NCBI RefSeq assembly: GCF_004348895.1
Contig: NZ_RRZK01000003.1
Location: 151,510 to 215,509, forward strand
Source: Pseudomonas vancouverensis
Lineage (GTDB): Bacteria > Pseudomonadota > Gammaproteobacteria > Pseudomonadales > Pseudomonadaceae
DNA length: 64,000 nt
Direction: 5' to 3'
The notes below the pieces were generated by a model. The model ran no database searches, was not told the DNA's origin, and saw nothing but the letters and a program-made list of their open reading frames with translations. A program made the position numbers and the translations under genes. Every line of letters begins with the position of its first letter. Position 1 is the stretch's first letter. Of the stretch, positions 7,792 through 16,958 are shown piece after piece.

Positions 7792-9723
7792 TTATTTGAT
7801 TGCTGGCGCCCGAGACCAATCCAGCTGCTGCGCCGGCATCGGCCGTCCAAACCAGTAACCCTGGCCCAGGTCGCAGCCTTGCTCGAGCAGGAAAGCGGCT
7901 TGCTCGACCTGTTCGATCCCCTCGGCGTGCACCTGCATGCCCATGCTCTGGGCCAGGGCGATAATCACCCGCGAGATCGCCGCGTCGTTTTCATCCCAGG
8001 GTAAACCGGCGACGAAACCCTGATCGATCTTGAGTTTCTGCACCGGCAAACGCTTGAGCCGCAGCAACGACGAATAGCCGGTGCCGAAGTCATCGATGGC
8101 CAGGCGTACACCCAATTCGCGCAAGCGGTGCATCTGCTCCAGCGCCACTTCCGGATCGTCCATCACCGCGCTTTCGGTGACTTCCAGCTCCAGGCAGGCC
8201 GGGGCCAACCCGGTGTCGTGCAGCACCTGCGCCACCTGTTGGTACAACTCGCGACGGGCAAACAACCGCGACGACACGTTCACTGCGACAAAGGACAACA
8301 CCACCCCGTCCTCTTGCCACTGGCACATCTGCCGACACGCCTGGCCCATGACCCACGCATCGATCTCGGCGATCAGCCCGGTGCGCTCGGCGACCGGAAT
8401 GAATTCCGCCGGCGATATCAGCCCACGTTGCGGATGCTCCCAGCGCACCAGCGCTTCGACGCCGATCAGGCGGCTGGTCTTGAGGTCGTGAACCGGTTGG
8501 TAATGGACCCGCAACTCATTCAAATCCAGCGCTCGACGCAGCTCGAAAGAGATCTCGACCCGCTGCTGGGCATGGGCCGTCAGCTCCTCGGTGTACAGGG
8601 CATAGTCGTTGCGCCCGGTGCTCTTGGCCTTGAACAGCGCAGAGTCGGCATTGCGCAATAATTGCTCAACGCTCAAGGCATCGCTGGGGAACAGACTGAT
8701 GCCGATGCTGGTGTTGATGAACAACTGATGGCCTTCGATGAGGAACGGCTCCTTGAGGCCGTCGATGATGCGCTGGGCCATCGCCGCCGCCTGCACCAGT
8801 TGCGGGCAGCTCTCGGCCAGCACGGCGAACTCGTCACCGCCCAGCCGCGCCAGGGTCACGCCGGGGCCGAACATGGCGGCCAGACGCTCCGCTACCGCCT
8901 TGAGCAGTTGATCGCCAATGGTGTGCCCGAGGCTGTCGTTGATCATCTTGAAGTGATCCAGATCGATCATCAGCAGCGCGCAACCGCGCTTGTGAAGCTG
9001 CGCCGAGGCCAATGCCTGTTCCGCGCGGTCGGTGAACAGCAAGCGATTGGGCAGGTCGGTCAATGGATCGTGATGGGCCAGGCGCATCAGCTCCCGCTCG
9101 GAGTTCTTGATCGCACTGATGTCGGAAAATACCGCTACGTAGTGGCTTGGGTGACCATCCTCGTCGCGCACCAGACGAATCGTCTGCCATTGAGGGTAGA
9201 TTTCGCCGCTTTTGCGTCGGTTCCAGATTTCCCCGCTCCATTCCCCGCTGGTGCGCAAGGTCGCGAACATGGCCTGGTAGAACTCGGGATGATGACGCCC
9301 GGACTTGAACAGACTGGGCCGCTGACCCAGCACGTCTTCGGACTGGTAGCCGGTGATCTGCATGAACGCCCGATTCACATGGACGATCAGCCCCTGCATG
9401 TTGGTGACCAGCACGCCTTCGTGAGTGCAATCGAACACCGCTGCCGCCTGACGCAGGCGCTCGCGATCGGCCTCGCGCTGTCGCAGCCTGGCACCCAGAC
9501 CCAGGCAGCGAAGCAGGCGCGCCCGGGCAATGAAGATCAGGCCGGCACTTAACAGCACCCACAGGTAACCGTTGATCAGTTGCCAGCGCATCCTCTCGGC
9601 GGAATCATCGAAGAAACTGTTCAATAAATAGCCACTGGACAGCAGCCAGACGACAGAAAACAGCAAATAAAGCAGCGCTGCACGCAATGCATCGCGATAG
9701 ATGGCAGACATTCGGCGATCCAT
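7792..9723 (-). CDS. PAS-GGDEF-EAL cyclic-di-GMP phosphodiesterase (PA0285-type)
   Basis: This membrane protein has two N-terminal helices and a PAS domain (AAAVFDCTHEGVLVTNMQG to HYVAVFSDISAIK). A GGDEF domain has intact LGGDEF, and an EAL domain has intact VEALVRW, the NVSSRLF motif, DDFGTGYSS and the ExVE motif ELEVTESAV. Intact EAL residues argue for c-di-GMP hydrolysis; the GGDEF domain may bind GTP or be bifunctional. Gene order sbp-oscA-this-desA matches PA0283-PA0286, where PA0285 is a phosphodiesterase. A frame extends to a GTG at 9762, but the TATAAT at 9750-9745 suggests that stretch is promoter; I prefer the ATG at 9723 (MDRRMS), and 9711 is also possible. Confidence 0.85.
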   Translation of the reverse strand: MDRRMSAIYRDALRAALLYLLFSVVWLLSSGYLLNSFFDDSAERMRWQLINGYLWVLLSAGLIFIARARLLRCLGLGARLRQREADRERLRQAAAVFDCTHEGVLVTNMQGLIVHVNRAFMQITGYQSEDVLGQRPSLFKSGRHHPEFYQAMFATLRTSGEWSGEIWNRRKSGEIYPQWQTIRLVRDEDGHPSHYVAVFSDISAIKNSERELMRLAHHDPLTDLPNRLLFTDRAEQALASAQLHKRGCALLMIDLDHFKMINDSLGHTIGDQLLKAVAERLAAMFGPGVTLARLGGDEFAVLAESCPQLVQAAAMAQRIIDGLKEPFLIEGHQLFINTSIGISLFPSDALSVEQLLRNADSALFKAKSTGRNDYALYTEELTAHAQQRVEISFELRRALDLNELRVHYQPVHDLKTSRLIGVEALVRWEHPQRGLISPAEFIPVAERTGLIAEIDAWVMGQACRQMCQWQEDGVVLSFVAVNVSSRLFARRELYQQVAQVLHDTGLAPACLELEVTESAVMDDPEVALEQMHRLRELGVRLAIDDFGTGYSSLLRLKRLPVQKLKIDQGFVAGLPWDENDAAISRVIIALAQSMGMQVHAEGIEQVEQAAFLLEQGCDLGQGYWFGRPMPAQQLDWSRAPAIK

Positions 9724-9859
9724 GTCCTTACACAAAAGATAGGAATTATAGTTTACCGACACATCCAGCCACTCTTATCTGAAAGGGCGACTGGTTTTCT
9801 GTGTGGGCTTAGTGATAATGCAACGGCTGTTTTTTTCTTTATCGAGGGCCCTACAGCCT

Positions 9860-11044
9860 ATGTGGTACGAAGGTTTTCTAGGCTTGTCGGCCTGGTCACT
9901 GGTGGCAGTCACCCTGCTGATGACCCATGTCACGATTATCGCCGTCACGGTTTATCTGCATCGCTACTCGGCCCATCGCTCCCTTGAGTTGAATGGGGCG
10001 CTCAAACATTTCTTCCGTTTCTGGCTGTGGCTGACCACGGCGCAGAACACCCGCGAGTGGACCGCCATCCACCGTAAGCATCACGCCAAATGCGAAACCG
10101 AAGATGACCCGCACAGCCCGGTCGTCAAAGGCTTGTCCACCGTGCTGCGCAAAGGTGCCGAGCTGTACCGCGCCGAAGCGGAAAACCCCGAGACCCTGCG
10201 TATCTACGGCAAGAACTGCCCCGAAGACTGGATCGAGCGCAACCTGTACAGCCGCTATCCGCTGCTGGGCGTGGCGATCATGGGCGTCATCGACGTGCTG
10301 CTGTTCGGCACCATCGGCATCACCATCTGGGCCATCCAGATGATGTGGATCCCGGTCTGGGCTGCCGGCGTGGTCAATGGCCTGGGCCATGCCGTCGGCT
10401 ACCGCAACTTCGAATGCCGTGACGCGGCGACCAACCTCGTGCCCTGGGGCATCCTGATTGGCGGTGAAGAACTGCACAACAACCATCACACCTACCCTAA
10501 CTCGGCAAAACTGTCGGTGAAGAAGTGGGAATTCGACCTGGGCTGGGCCTGGATCAAAGTCTTCAGCTTCCTGCGTCTGGCCAAGGTCCAGCGGGTTGCG
10601 CCTATTGCCCACCGCGTTGAAGGCAAGGGCAGCCTGGACATGGACACCGCCATGGCGATCCTCAACAACCGTTTCCAGATCATGGCTCAGTACCGCAAGC
10701 TGGTGATCGGCCCGCTGGTCAAGCAAGAGCTGGAAAAGGTCGATCACTCTGTCCGTCACCAGTTCCACCGTGCCAAACGCCTGCTTTCGCGAGAAACCAG
10801 CCTGCTGGACGACAGGCACCACGTGCGCATCCAGAACATGCTCGAGCACAGTCAGGCGCTCAAGGTAATTTACGAGAAACGCCTGGCCTTGCAGCAGATC
10901 TGGGTCAAGACCAGTTCGAATGGTCACGACATGCTCGCCGCCATCAAGGACTGGGTCCACGAAGCCGAAGCCAGCGGGATTCAATCCCTGCGTGATTTCG
11001 CCGATCAGTTGAAGACCTACTCCCTGCGCCCTGCCGCTGTCTGA
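9860..11044 (+). CDS. desA: Membrane acyl-lipid delta-9 desaturase DesA
   Basis: This 394-residue di-iron membrane desaturase introduces double bonds into acyl chains of phospholipids. All three histidine boxes are present: HRYSAH (residues 34-39), HRKHH (71-75) and HNNHH in GEELHNNHHTYPNSAKL. Helices lie at about residues 10-33, 50-60 and in the middle (LLGVAIMGVIDVLLFGTIGI). I start at MWYEGFLGLSAW, which matches P. aeruginosa DesA (PA0286) and has gaggg upstream. An in-frame ATG at 9803 would add 19 unlikely residues. It is divergent from the phosphodiesterase gene. Confidence 0.9.
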   Translation: MWYEGFLGLSAWSLVAVTLLMTHVTIIAVTVYLHRYSAHRSLELNGALKHFFRFWLWLTTAQNTREWTAIHRKHHAKCETEDDPHSPVVKGLSTVLRKGAELYRAEAENPETLRIYGKNCPEDWIERNLYSRYPLLGVAIMGVIDVLLFGTIGITIWAIQMMWIPVWAAGVVNGLGHAVGYRNFECRDAATNLVPWGILIGGEELHNNHHTYPNSAKLSVKKWEFDLGWAWIKVFSFLRLAKVQRVAPIAHRVEGKGSLDMDTAMAILNNRFQIMAQYRKLVIGPLVKQELEKVDHSVRHQFHRAKRLLSRETSLLDDRHHVRIQNMLEHSQALKVIYEKRLALQQIWVKTSSNGHDMLAAIKDWVHEAEASGIQSLRDFADQLKTYSLRPAAV

Positions 11045-11168
11045 TGCCGTTGATCGGTGCGCCTCCGTTCAGGGGCGCACCGCTCGGAACTTCGTTTCAA
11101 TTCCCTTATCTCAAAGACACTTCGCCACCCCCGGCGGGCTTCGTTGTGGCCGCTGTCGAATACGCGGC

Positions 11169-12179
11169 ATGCCTTTGAGATTTGTGCCGATGCTCAAAAA
11201 ACACCCGCAAGACTCATCTCCTTCGACATGGCCTGAGGCCGCGCAAACCCTGATGGCACTGATGCACGCTCAAGGCGAAGTCGCACGCCTGAGCGAGCGC
11301 GAGCAGCTGTTCAGCACCTTGCTGGTCAGCGTCAACGCCATACTCTGGGCACTCGACTGGGAAACGCGCCAGGTGCTCTATGTCAGCCCCGCCTATGAGC
11401 GGATTTTCGGCCGATCTGCCGAGCAGCTGCTGGCCGACAGCAATCAGTGGCGCGACAGCATTCATCCCGACGACCTGGAGTATGCCGAACGCAGCCTGGC
11501 CGAAGTGCTGGAAACGGGTGCAGTGGAGGACCGCGAATATCGCATCACCGATGCCGATGGGCAGCTGCGCTGGCTCAGCGACAAGTGTTTCATCAACCGC
11601 CAGGCCGAACCGGGGCAACCGGTAATCATCGTCGGCATCGCCGAAGACATTACCGAGAAAAAGCTCATGGAAGCCGAGCTGCACCGCCTGGCCACCACCG
11701 ATGTGCTGACGCAAAGCAGCAATCGTCGGCACTTTTTCGATTGCGCGCGCCGCGAGTTCGAGCTGGCACGTCAACAAGGTGAGCCGCTGTCGTTTCTGAT
11801 GCTGGATATCGATGATTTCAAGACCGTTAACGATAGCTACGGTCATCCGGAGGGCGACAACGTGCTGCAAAAAATCGCCGACAGCGGCCGGGCGGCGTTG
11901 CGACGCAATGATCTGTTCGGGCGTATCGGCGGCGAAGAGTTTGCCGCAGTGTTTCCCGGCTGCACACCGGATATGGCCCTGCAGGTGGCCGAGCGCGTGC
12001 AACGGGAAATCCAGCGTTTGAGCTTCAGCCACGACGGCCACGCCTTCGGCATCACCGTCAGCCAGGGCCTGACCTGCCTGACCGCTGAAGACGACAGCGT
12101 GGAAAGCCTGTTCGCCCGCGCCGATGCGGCAATGTATCAGGCAAAACGCGAGGGCAAGAACCGGATTGTCACGGCCTGA
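11169..12179 (+). CDS. PAS-GGDEF diguanylate cyclase (PA0290-type)
   Basis: This 336-residue, apparently soluble protein has a PAS fold at about residues 45-165 (SVNAILWALDWETRQVLYVS to IIVGIAEDITEKK). A GGDEF domain (about 170-336) has the active site RIGGEEF intact. An inhibitory-site motif RRND lies five residues before GGEEF, so product inhibition is expected. It should make cyclic-di-GMP from two GTP. It follows desA in the same direction, as in P. aeruginosa, where a PAS diguanylate cyclase (PA0290) is close to desA. An alternative ATG is at 11190 (MLKKHPQ); neither start has a strong ribosome site. Confidence 0.85.
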   Translation: MPLRFVPMLKKHPQDSSPSTWPEAAQTLMALMHAQGEVARLSEREQLFSTLLVSVNAILWALDWETRQVLYVSPAYERIFGRSAEQLLADSNQWRDSIHPDDLEYAERSLAEVLETGAVEDREYRITDADGQLRWLSDKCFINRQAEPGQPVIIVGIAEDITEKKLMEAELHRLATTDVLTQSSNRRHFFDCARREFELARQQGEPLSFLMLDIDDFKTVNDSYGHPEGDNVLQKIADSGRAALRRNDLFGRIGGEEFAAVFPGCTPDMALQVAERVQREIQRLSFSHDGHAFGITVSQGLTCLTAEDDSVESLFARADAAMYQAKREGKNRIVTA

Positions 12180-12211
12180 TCAATGCCGCAAGAACCGGGC
12201 TGGTGGCGCGC

Positions 12212-13426
12212 TTACGTCTTGCGCAGGCGCATCAATTCCGGCAATCCGATCTTGAGCAATCGTGCCGTGCGGCTTTTTGCCAGCGCCTCAAGGCCTTCAT
12301 GTTCGTTCAGACGCGCCAACTGCGCCGCCATGTTCATCACCAGCGCTTCACGCGAGTAAACCCCGCCACCGAGCTGATAGGCCGCCGCAATCAGCTCGCG
12401 CAGCTCCAGCGGCAGGCGCCAGCGGGTACGCAAGGCCGAGCCGTAGGCGGCACCGTATTCGGACAACGCCTCGCCCACTTCTTCCAGATCATCCAGTGGC
12501 CCGCCGGCCTGCTGCCACTCCTGCAGGCAACGCAGCAACGCCAGATCGCCAAGACGGTGCAGCATGCCCGCGCAGTAGCAGCGCTCCTGATCGAGATCGA
12601 GCAGACGCGCCAGGGTGCGCGCGTATTCAGCCGTGTGCAGCGACAGGTTCCAGTAACGCTCGGCATAGTCAGCCAGGCACGGATCACTGAGTTTGGCACT
12701 GCGCTTGAGCGCCAGGCCGAGAATCAGGTTCATGCTTTGCCCGGTGCCCAGCCGATGCAGTGCCTGGGACAAGGTCTGCACCGCCGCGCCGTTATGATGG
12801 GCCGCACTGTTGGCGGCGGCGATCAGCACTGCGGTGACTTGCGGATCGGTGCGGATTTCCTCTTCCAGGGCGGTCAGATCGAGGCCATTGGGATTGAGGC
12901 TGCGCTGCACCGCCAATTGCACGTCGGTCATCAACGGCGCGCCTTCAGCCAGCTCGCGACGACGCTCCAGGTAGACCGACAAGGTCATCCCCGGCGCCAG
13001 CGACGGCACCTCGCACGACACCTCTTCACCGGCGCTCAGCAGCAAGCCCTGCAAGCGCTGGGTCAGGCTGTCCATGTTCAAGGGTTTGGTCAGGTAGGCA
13101 GTCGGCGCCAGCGGCAGGGCCTCGCGCACGCTGGCGCTGTCGTTGCGGCTGCTCATCAGGATAAACGGCAGCGGCGGCTGGCGTTTGCGCTGGCGGATGC
13201 TGCGCAGCACATTCAGGCCATCGACCCCCGGCAACTCCCAGTCGGCGATCACCAGGTCATAGGGTTTGGCGGCCAGTAACTCCAGCGCTTGCTGGCCATC
13301 GGCACACAAGTCCAGCCGCGCATCGCAGCGAACGTTCAACAACACTTCCTTGAGCAGATCCCGCGACCAGGGGTCAGCCTCGGCGATCAATACTCTTGGC
13401 ACGGCGGGTAAAATGACGGATGTCAT
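12212..13426 (-). CDS. Receiver-HDOD domain protein
   Basis: This 404-residue protein has an N-terminal receiver domain (VLIAEADPWSRDLL, acceptor Asp in DLVIADWELPGVDGL, Lys in YLTKPLN). An HDOD domain follows (about 190-400; IAAANSAAHHNGAAVQTLSQALHRLG). HDOD is related to HD phosphodiesterases but usually lacks the metal-binding pair. The segment AGMLHRLGDLALL retains the HDOD hallmark helix without a clear HD. Such proteins act in signalling through protein contacts. It is a single gene, convergent with the diguanylate cyclase, with a good ribosome site (agggagagctgt). Partner kinase not visible nearby. Confidence 0.75.
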   Translation of the reverse strand: MTSVILPAVPRVLIAEADPWSRDLLKEVLLNVRCDARLDLCADGQQALELLAAKPYDLVIADWELPGVDGLNVLRSIRQRKRQPPLPFILMSSRNDSASVREALPLAPTAYLTKPLNMDSLTQRLQGLLLSAGEEVSCEVPSLAPGMTLSVYLERRRELAEGAPLMTDVQLAVQRSLNPNGLDLTALEEEIRTDPQVTAVLIAAANSAAHHNGAAVQTLSQALHRLGTGQSMNLILGLALKRSAKLSDPCLADYAERYWNLSLHTAEYARTLARLLDLDQERCYCAGMLHRLGDLALLRCLQEWQQAGGPLDDLEEVGEALSEYGAAYGSALRTRWRLPLELRELIAAAYQLGGGVYSREALVMNMAAQLARLNEHEGLEALAKSRTARLLKIGLPELMRLRKT

Positions 13427-13512
13427 ACAGCTCTCCCTGGCAATGCTGGAACCTTAGCCAATGATGGCTATTCGATACAGCGTTAAAGCGGGCGATGTGT
13501 TTCAAGGGGCGT

Positions 13513-13539
13513 AAAAAAACCCGCCGAAGCGGGTTTTTT
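13513..13539 (-). terminator. Rho-independent terminator after gabT
   Basis: The stem aaaaaacccgc / gcgggtttttt has a five-base loop and runs into T-residues on both strands. It lies 24 bases past the gabT stop. It is symmetric, so it would work from either side. Confidence 0.85.
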
Positions 13540-13562
13540 GTGAATCAGGTCACACTGGGTGA

Positions 13563-14840
13563 TCAGAGCTCGGAGAAGCACTCTTCGATGATCGCCAGAC
13601 CTTTGTCCAGTTGCTCGTCCGGCGAAGTCAGCGGTACCAGGACGCGCAGAACGTTGCCGTAGGTGCCGCAGGACAGCAGGATCAGACCCTTGTCGCGAGC
13701 CTTGGCCACAACGGACGCTACCGCAGCAGCGTTCGGCTTGTGGCTGTCGCCGTTTTCGAACAGCTCGACTGCGATCATCGCGCCCAGGGCACGGACTTCG
13801 CCGATCACCGGGTACTTGGCCTGGATGGCCTTCAGGCCAGTCACCAGACGCTCGCCGACAGCCTTGCAGCGGTCCAGCAGGTTTTCTTCTTCGAACACTT
13901 CCATGACTGCCAGAGCAGCGGCGCAAGCGATCGGGCTACCGGCGTAGGTGCCGCCCAGGCCGCCTGGAGCGATGGCGTCCATGTATTCGGCCTTGCCGCA
14001 CACACCGGCCAGCGGGAAGCCGCCAGCGATGGATTTGGCGAAGGTGGTCAGGTCGGCAGCAACGCCCATCTGTTCCATGGCGAAGAAGGTACCGGTACGG
14101 CCGGCGCCAGTCTGTACTTCGTCAGCGATCAGCAGGATGCCGTGCTGGTCGCACAGGGCACGCAGACGCTTCATGAACTCTTTCGGAGCGACGTAGAAAC
14201 CACCTTCGCCCTGAACTGGCTCGAGGATGATGGCCGCGATGTCACGGGCTTCAGCGTCGTTCTTGAAGATACGCTCGATGGAAGCGATCGAGTCGTCGAT
14301 GCTCACACCGTGCAGTTCGTTCGGGTACAGAGCACGGAAGATACCGCCTGGCATCAGGCCCATGCCAGCCGAGTAAGGAACGACTTTACCGGTCAGGCCC
14401 AGGGTCATCATGGTGCGACCGTGGTAAGCGCCGGTGAAGGCGATCACGCCGGCACGGCCAGTGGCGGCACGGGCGATCTTGATGGCGTTTTCAACGGCTT
14501 CAGAACCGGTGGTCACCAGCAGGGTTTTCTTGGCGAAATCACCTGGCACCTTGGCGTTGATTTTTTCGCACAGTTCTACGTACGGCTCGTAGGCCAGTAC
14601 CTGGAAGCAGGTGTGGGTCAGCTTGTTCAGCTGCTCGGTCACGGCCGCGATGATTTTCGGGTGCACGTGGCCGGTGTTCAGCACAGCGATACCGCCGGCG
14701 AAGTCGATGAACTCACGACCTTCAACGTCGGTCACGGTCGCGTTCTTCGCGGACTCGGCGAAGATCGGGTGAATCTGGCCAACACCACGTGGAACAGCAG
14801 CGGTACGGCGGGCCATCAAATCAGCGTTAGTCTTGCTCAT
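13563..14840 (-). CDS. gabT: 4-aminobutyrate aminotransferase GabT
   Basis: This 425-residue PLP-dependent class III aminotransferase moves the amino group of GABA to 2-oxoglutarate, giving succinate semialdehyde and glutamate. The PLP lysine is K269 in TFAKSIAGGFPL; the cofactor-binding segments TTGSEAVENAIK and LIADEVQTGAGRTG are intact. The start chosen is MSKTNADLM, which has the ribosome site gaggaata just upstream. An ATG 15 bases earlier would give five extra residues and no ribosome site. It lies downstream of gabD, whose product oxidises the semialdehyde. Confidence 0.95.
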   Translation of the reverse strand: MSKTNADLMARRTAAVPRGVGQIHPIFAESAKNATVTDVEGREFIDFAGGIAVLNTGHVHPKIIAAVTEQLNKLTHTCFQVLAYEPYVELCEKINAKVPGDFAKKTLLVTTGSEAVENAIKIARAATGRAGVIAFTGAYHGRTMMTLGLTGKVVPYSAGMGLMPGGIFRALYPNELHGVSIDDSIASIERIFKNDAEARDIAAIILEPVQGEGGFYVAPKEFMKRLRALCDQHGILLIADEVQTGAGRTGTFFAMEQMGVAADLTTFAKSIAGGFPLAGVCGKAEYMDAIAPGGLGGTYAGSPIACAAALAVMEVFEEENLLDRCKAVGERLVTGLKAIQAKYPVIGEVRALGAMIAVELFENGDSHKPNAAAVASVVAKARDKGLILLSCGTYGNVLRVLVPLTSPDEQLDKGLAIIEECFSEL

Positions 14841-14968
14841 ATATTCCTCATTCACCGCTCATCGGGCGGCGTGGTTCAAGGATAAAGCGGCGGGGAGCAG
14901 CGGCGGCAGCATGCGATGATCGACTGCCACGGCGTTCCCGGCCACCGAGAAAATTCCGGTTTGAAGCG

Positions 14969-15002
14969 GCGCAAAGGGACAGCGCTCTCGTGCCCTTTGC
15001 GC
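14969..15002 (-). terminator. Hairpin between gabD and gabT
   Basis: Perfect 10-base arms gcgcaaaggg and ccctttgcgc enclose a 14-base loop, 25 bases after the gabD stop. There is no T-run. It probably protects the gabD 3' end or sets the ratio of the two enzymes rather than fully stopping transcription. Confidence 0.5.
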
Positions 15003-15026
15003 TTGAAGCAATGCCTTGCCGGGCGC

Positions 15027-16469
15027 TTAGATGCCCAGGCAGAGGTATTTGATTTCCAGGTAATCTTCGATGCCGTACTTGGAGCCTTCACGGCCCAGGC
15101 CCGAAGCCTTGATGCCGCCGAATGGCGCGACTTCGTTGGAGATCAGACCGGTGTTGACGCCGACCATGCCGTATTCCAGGGCTTCGGCCACACGGAACAC
15201 ACGACCCAGGTCACGAGCGTAGAAGTACGAGGCCAGACCGAACTCGGTGTCGTTGGACATCGCGATCACGTCGGCTTCGTCTTTGAAGCGGAACAGTGGC
15301 GCCAATGGACCGAAGGTTTCTTCCTTGGCCACGGCCGCGTTGTTCGGCACGTTGGTCAGGATGGTCGGCTCGAAGAAGTTGCCTTCCATCGGCTTGCCGC
15401 CAGCCAGTACGGTCGCACCTTTGCTCAGGGCGTCGGCGATGTGCTCTTGCACCTTGGCCACGGCTTTTTCGTCGATCAGCGGACCGGTGGTGGTGCCTTC
15501 TTCCAGACCGTTACCGATCTTCAGCTTGGCCACAGCGACTTTCAGCTTCTCGGCGAACGCGTCGTAGACGCCGTCCTGAATGTACAGGCGGTTGGCGCAG
15601 ACGCAGGTCTGGCCGTTGTTGCGGTACTTGGAAATGATCGCGCCTTCGACGGCCTTATCCAGATCCGCGTCGTCGAACACGATGAACGGTGCGTTGCCGC
15701 CCAGTTCCAGGGAGACTTTCTTGATGTCCTTGGCGCATTCGGCCATCAGTTGACGACCGATTTCGGTCGAACCGGTGAAGGACAGCTTGCGTACGGTCGG
15801 GTTGCTGGTCAGCTCGGTACCGATGTCGCCGGCGCTGCCGGTGACAACGCTGAACACGCCAGCCGGGATGCCGGCACGTTGCGCCAGTTCAGCCAAGGCC
15901 AGAGCGGAGAATGGGGTTTGCGAAGCAGGCTTGAGTACCATGGTGCAACCGGCGGCCAGGGCCGGGCCGGCTTTACGGGTGATCATCGCGGCCGGGAAGT
16001 TCCACGGGGTGATCGCTGCGGTCACGCCGATTGGCTGCTTGATCACGATCAGGCGCTTGTCTGGCTGGTGGCCCGGGATCACGTCGCCGTAGATACGCTT
16101 GGCTTCTTCGGCGAACCACTCGATGAAGGAAGCGGCGTAAACGATTTCGCCCTTGGCTTCGGCCAATGGCTTGCCTTGTTCCAGGGTCATCAGACGAGCC
16201 AGGTCTTCCTGGTTCTCGATCATCAGTTCGAACCAGCGACGCAGTTTGCCCGCACGTTCTTTGGCGGTCAGTGCACGCCAGGCCGGCAGCGCTTTGTCAG
16301 CGGCTTCGATCGCACGGCGGGTTTCGGCAGCGCCCATTTTCGGCACGGTGCCCAGAATTTCGCCCGTTGCCGGGTTGTTGACCTTGATCGTCTGACCATT
16401 GTCCGCATCAACCCACGCGCCATTGACAAAGGCTTGCTGGCGGAACAACTGGGTGTCTTTAAGCTGCAT
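15027..16469 (-). CDS. gabD: NADP-dependent succinate-semialdehyde dehydrogenase GabD
   Basis: This 480-residue aldehyde dehydrogenase has catalytic Cys289 in NNGQTCVCANR and general base Glu255 in SLELGGNAPF. The cofactor-binding segment is TPWNFPAAMITRKAGPALAAG, and the Rossmann glycine motif is FTGSTEIGRQL. It converts succinate semialdehyde to succinate for the TCA cycle. The second cysteine two residues after the catalytic one (TCVC) is the redox-sensitive arrangement seen in GabD enzymes. It is the first gene of the gabD-gabT unit; its promoter should lie in the 348-base gap before the tRNA gene. Confidence 0.95.
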   Translation of the reverse strand: MQLKDTQLFRQQAFVNGAWVDADNGQTIKVNNPATGEILGTVPKMGAAETRRAIEAADKALPAWRALTAKERAGKLRRWFELMIENQEDLARLMTLEQGKPLAEAKGEIVYAASFIEWFAEEAKRIYGDVIPGHQPDKRLIVIKQPIGVTAAITPWNFPAAMITRKAGPALAAGCTMVLKPASQTPFSALALAELAQRAGIPAGVFSVVTGSAGDIGTELTSNPTVRKLSFTGSTEIGRQLMAECAKDIKKVSLELGGNAPFIVFDDADLDKAVEGAIISKYRNNGQTCVCANRLYIQDGVYDAFAEKLKVAVAKLKIGNGLEEGTTTGPLIDEKAVAKVQEHIADALSKGATVLAGGKPMEGNFFEPTILTNVPNNAAVAKEETFGPLAPLFRFKDEADVIAMSNDTEFGLASYFYARDLGRVFRVAEALEYGMVGVNTGLISNEVAPFGGIKASGLGREGSKYGIEDYLEIKYLCLGI

Positions 16470-16817
16470 GTCGGCTTTCCTTAACAGCCCGCAAAGGATG
16501 CGGAGCGAATTATGATTGTAGAAAGGCGCCTCGATAGGCTGCCGTCAGGGAAATCATTCACTGGGCTGAAGCACATAAATAGCGCACGGATTGGACTCGC
16601 GCGGTTCAGCACCCAGACAAGAGCGTTTGAAATCTCAAACGAATCCTAGGATCAAAGGGGGTAAAGGACAATAGCCTGTTCGAAAAAAAGAACGAAAACG
16701 GCCCTTTTGCTGCATTTTTCTGATCAGCGTAGCAAACGCCTGTGACAGCTTTGAAAAAGCCAGGCGATTCAGCGGCATGGACGCCCGCAACGCATATGAG
16801 TATCATGGCGCCCGCTT
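16470..16817. other. Gene-free stretch between gabD and tRNA-Arg
   Basis: These 348 bases separate the divergent gabD and tRNA genes and must hold both promoters. For the tRNA, tatcat at 16801-16806 is a plausible -10, ending 12 bases before the mature 5' end. I see no clear gabD regulator site. A minus-strand frame crossing the tRNA is an artefact (see rejected items). Confidence 0.6.
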
Positions 16818-16894
16818 GCACCAGTAGCTCAGCTGGATAGAGTACTGCCCTCCGAAGGCAGGGGTCGTGGGTTCGAATCCCGCCTGGTGCGCCA
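16818..16894 (+). tRNA. tRNA-Arg (anticodon CCG)
   Basis: This 77-base gene has acceptor arms gcaccag / ctggtgc, the D-arm gctcagctggatagagt and an anticodon stem ctgcc / ggcag with loop ctccgaa (anticodon ccg, reading CGG). The T-arm is gtggg-ttcgaat-cccgc, and the 3' end gcca is encoded, including CCA. All expected invariant bases are present. It is followed by a strong terminator. Confidence 0.97.
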
Positions 16895-16910
16895 TACGCA
16901 AGAACGAGAA

Positions 16911-16942
16911 AGCCCCGGACCGCAAGGTCCGGGGCTTTTTTT
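16911..16942 (+). terminator. Rho-independent terminator of tRNA-Arg
   Basis: The perfect 11-base stem agccccggacc / ggtccggggct with a four-base gcaa loop is followed by a run of seven T residues. It starts 16 bases after the tRNA. On the other strand it lies 17 bases past the chemoreceptor stop and could also slow that transcript. Confidence 0.9.
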
Positions 16943-16958
16943 GTTGCCGCGCAGATCA

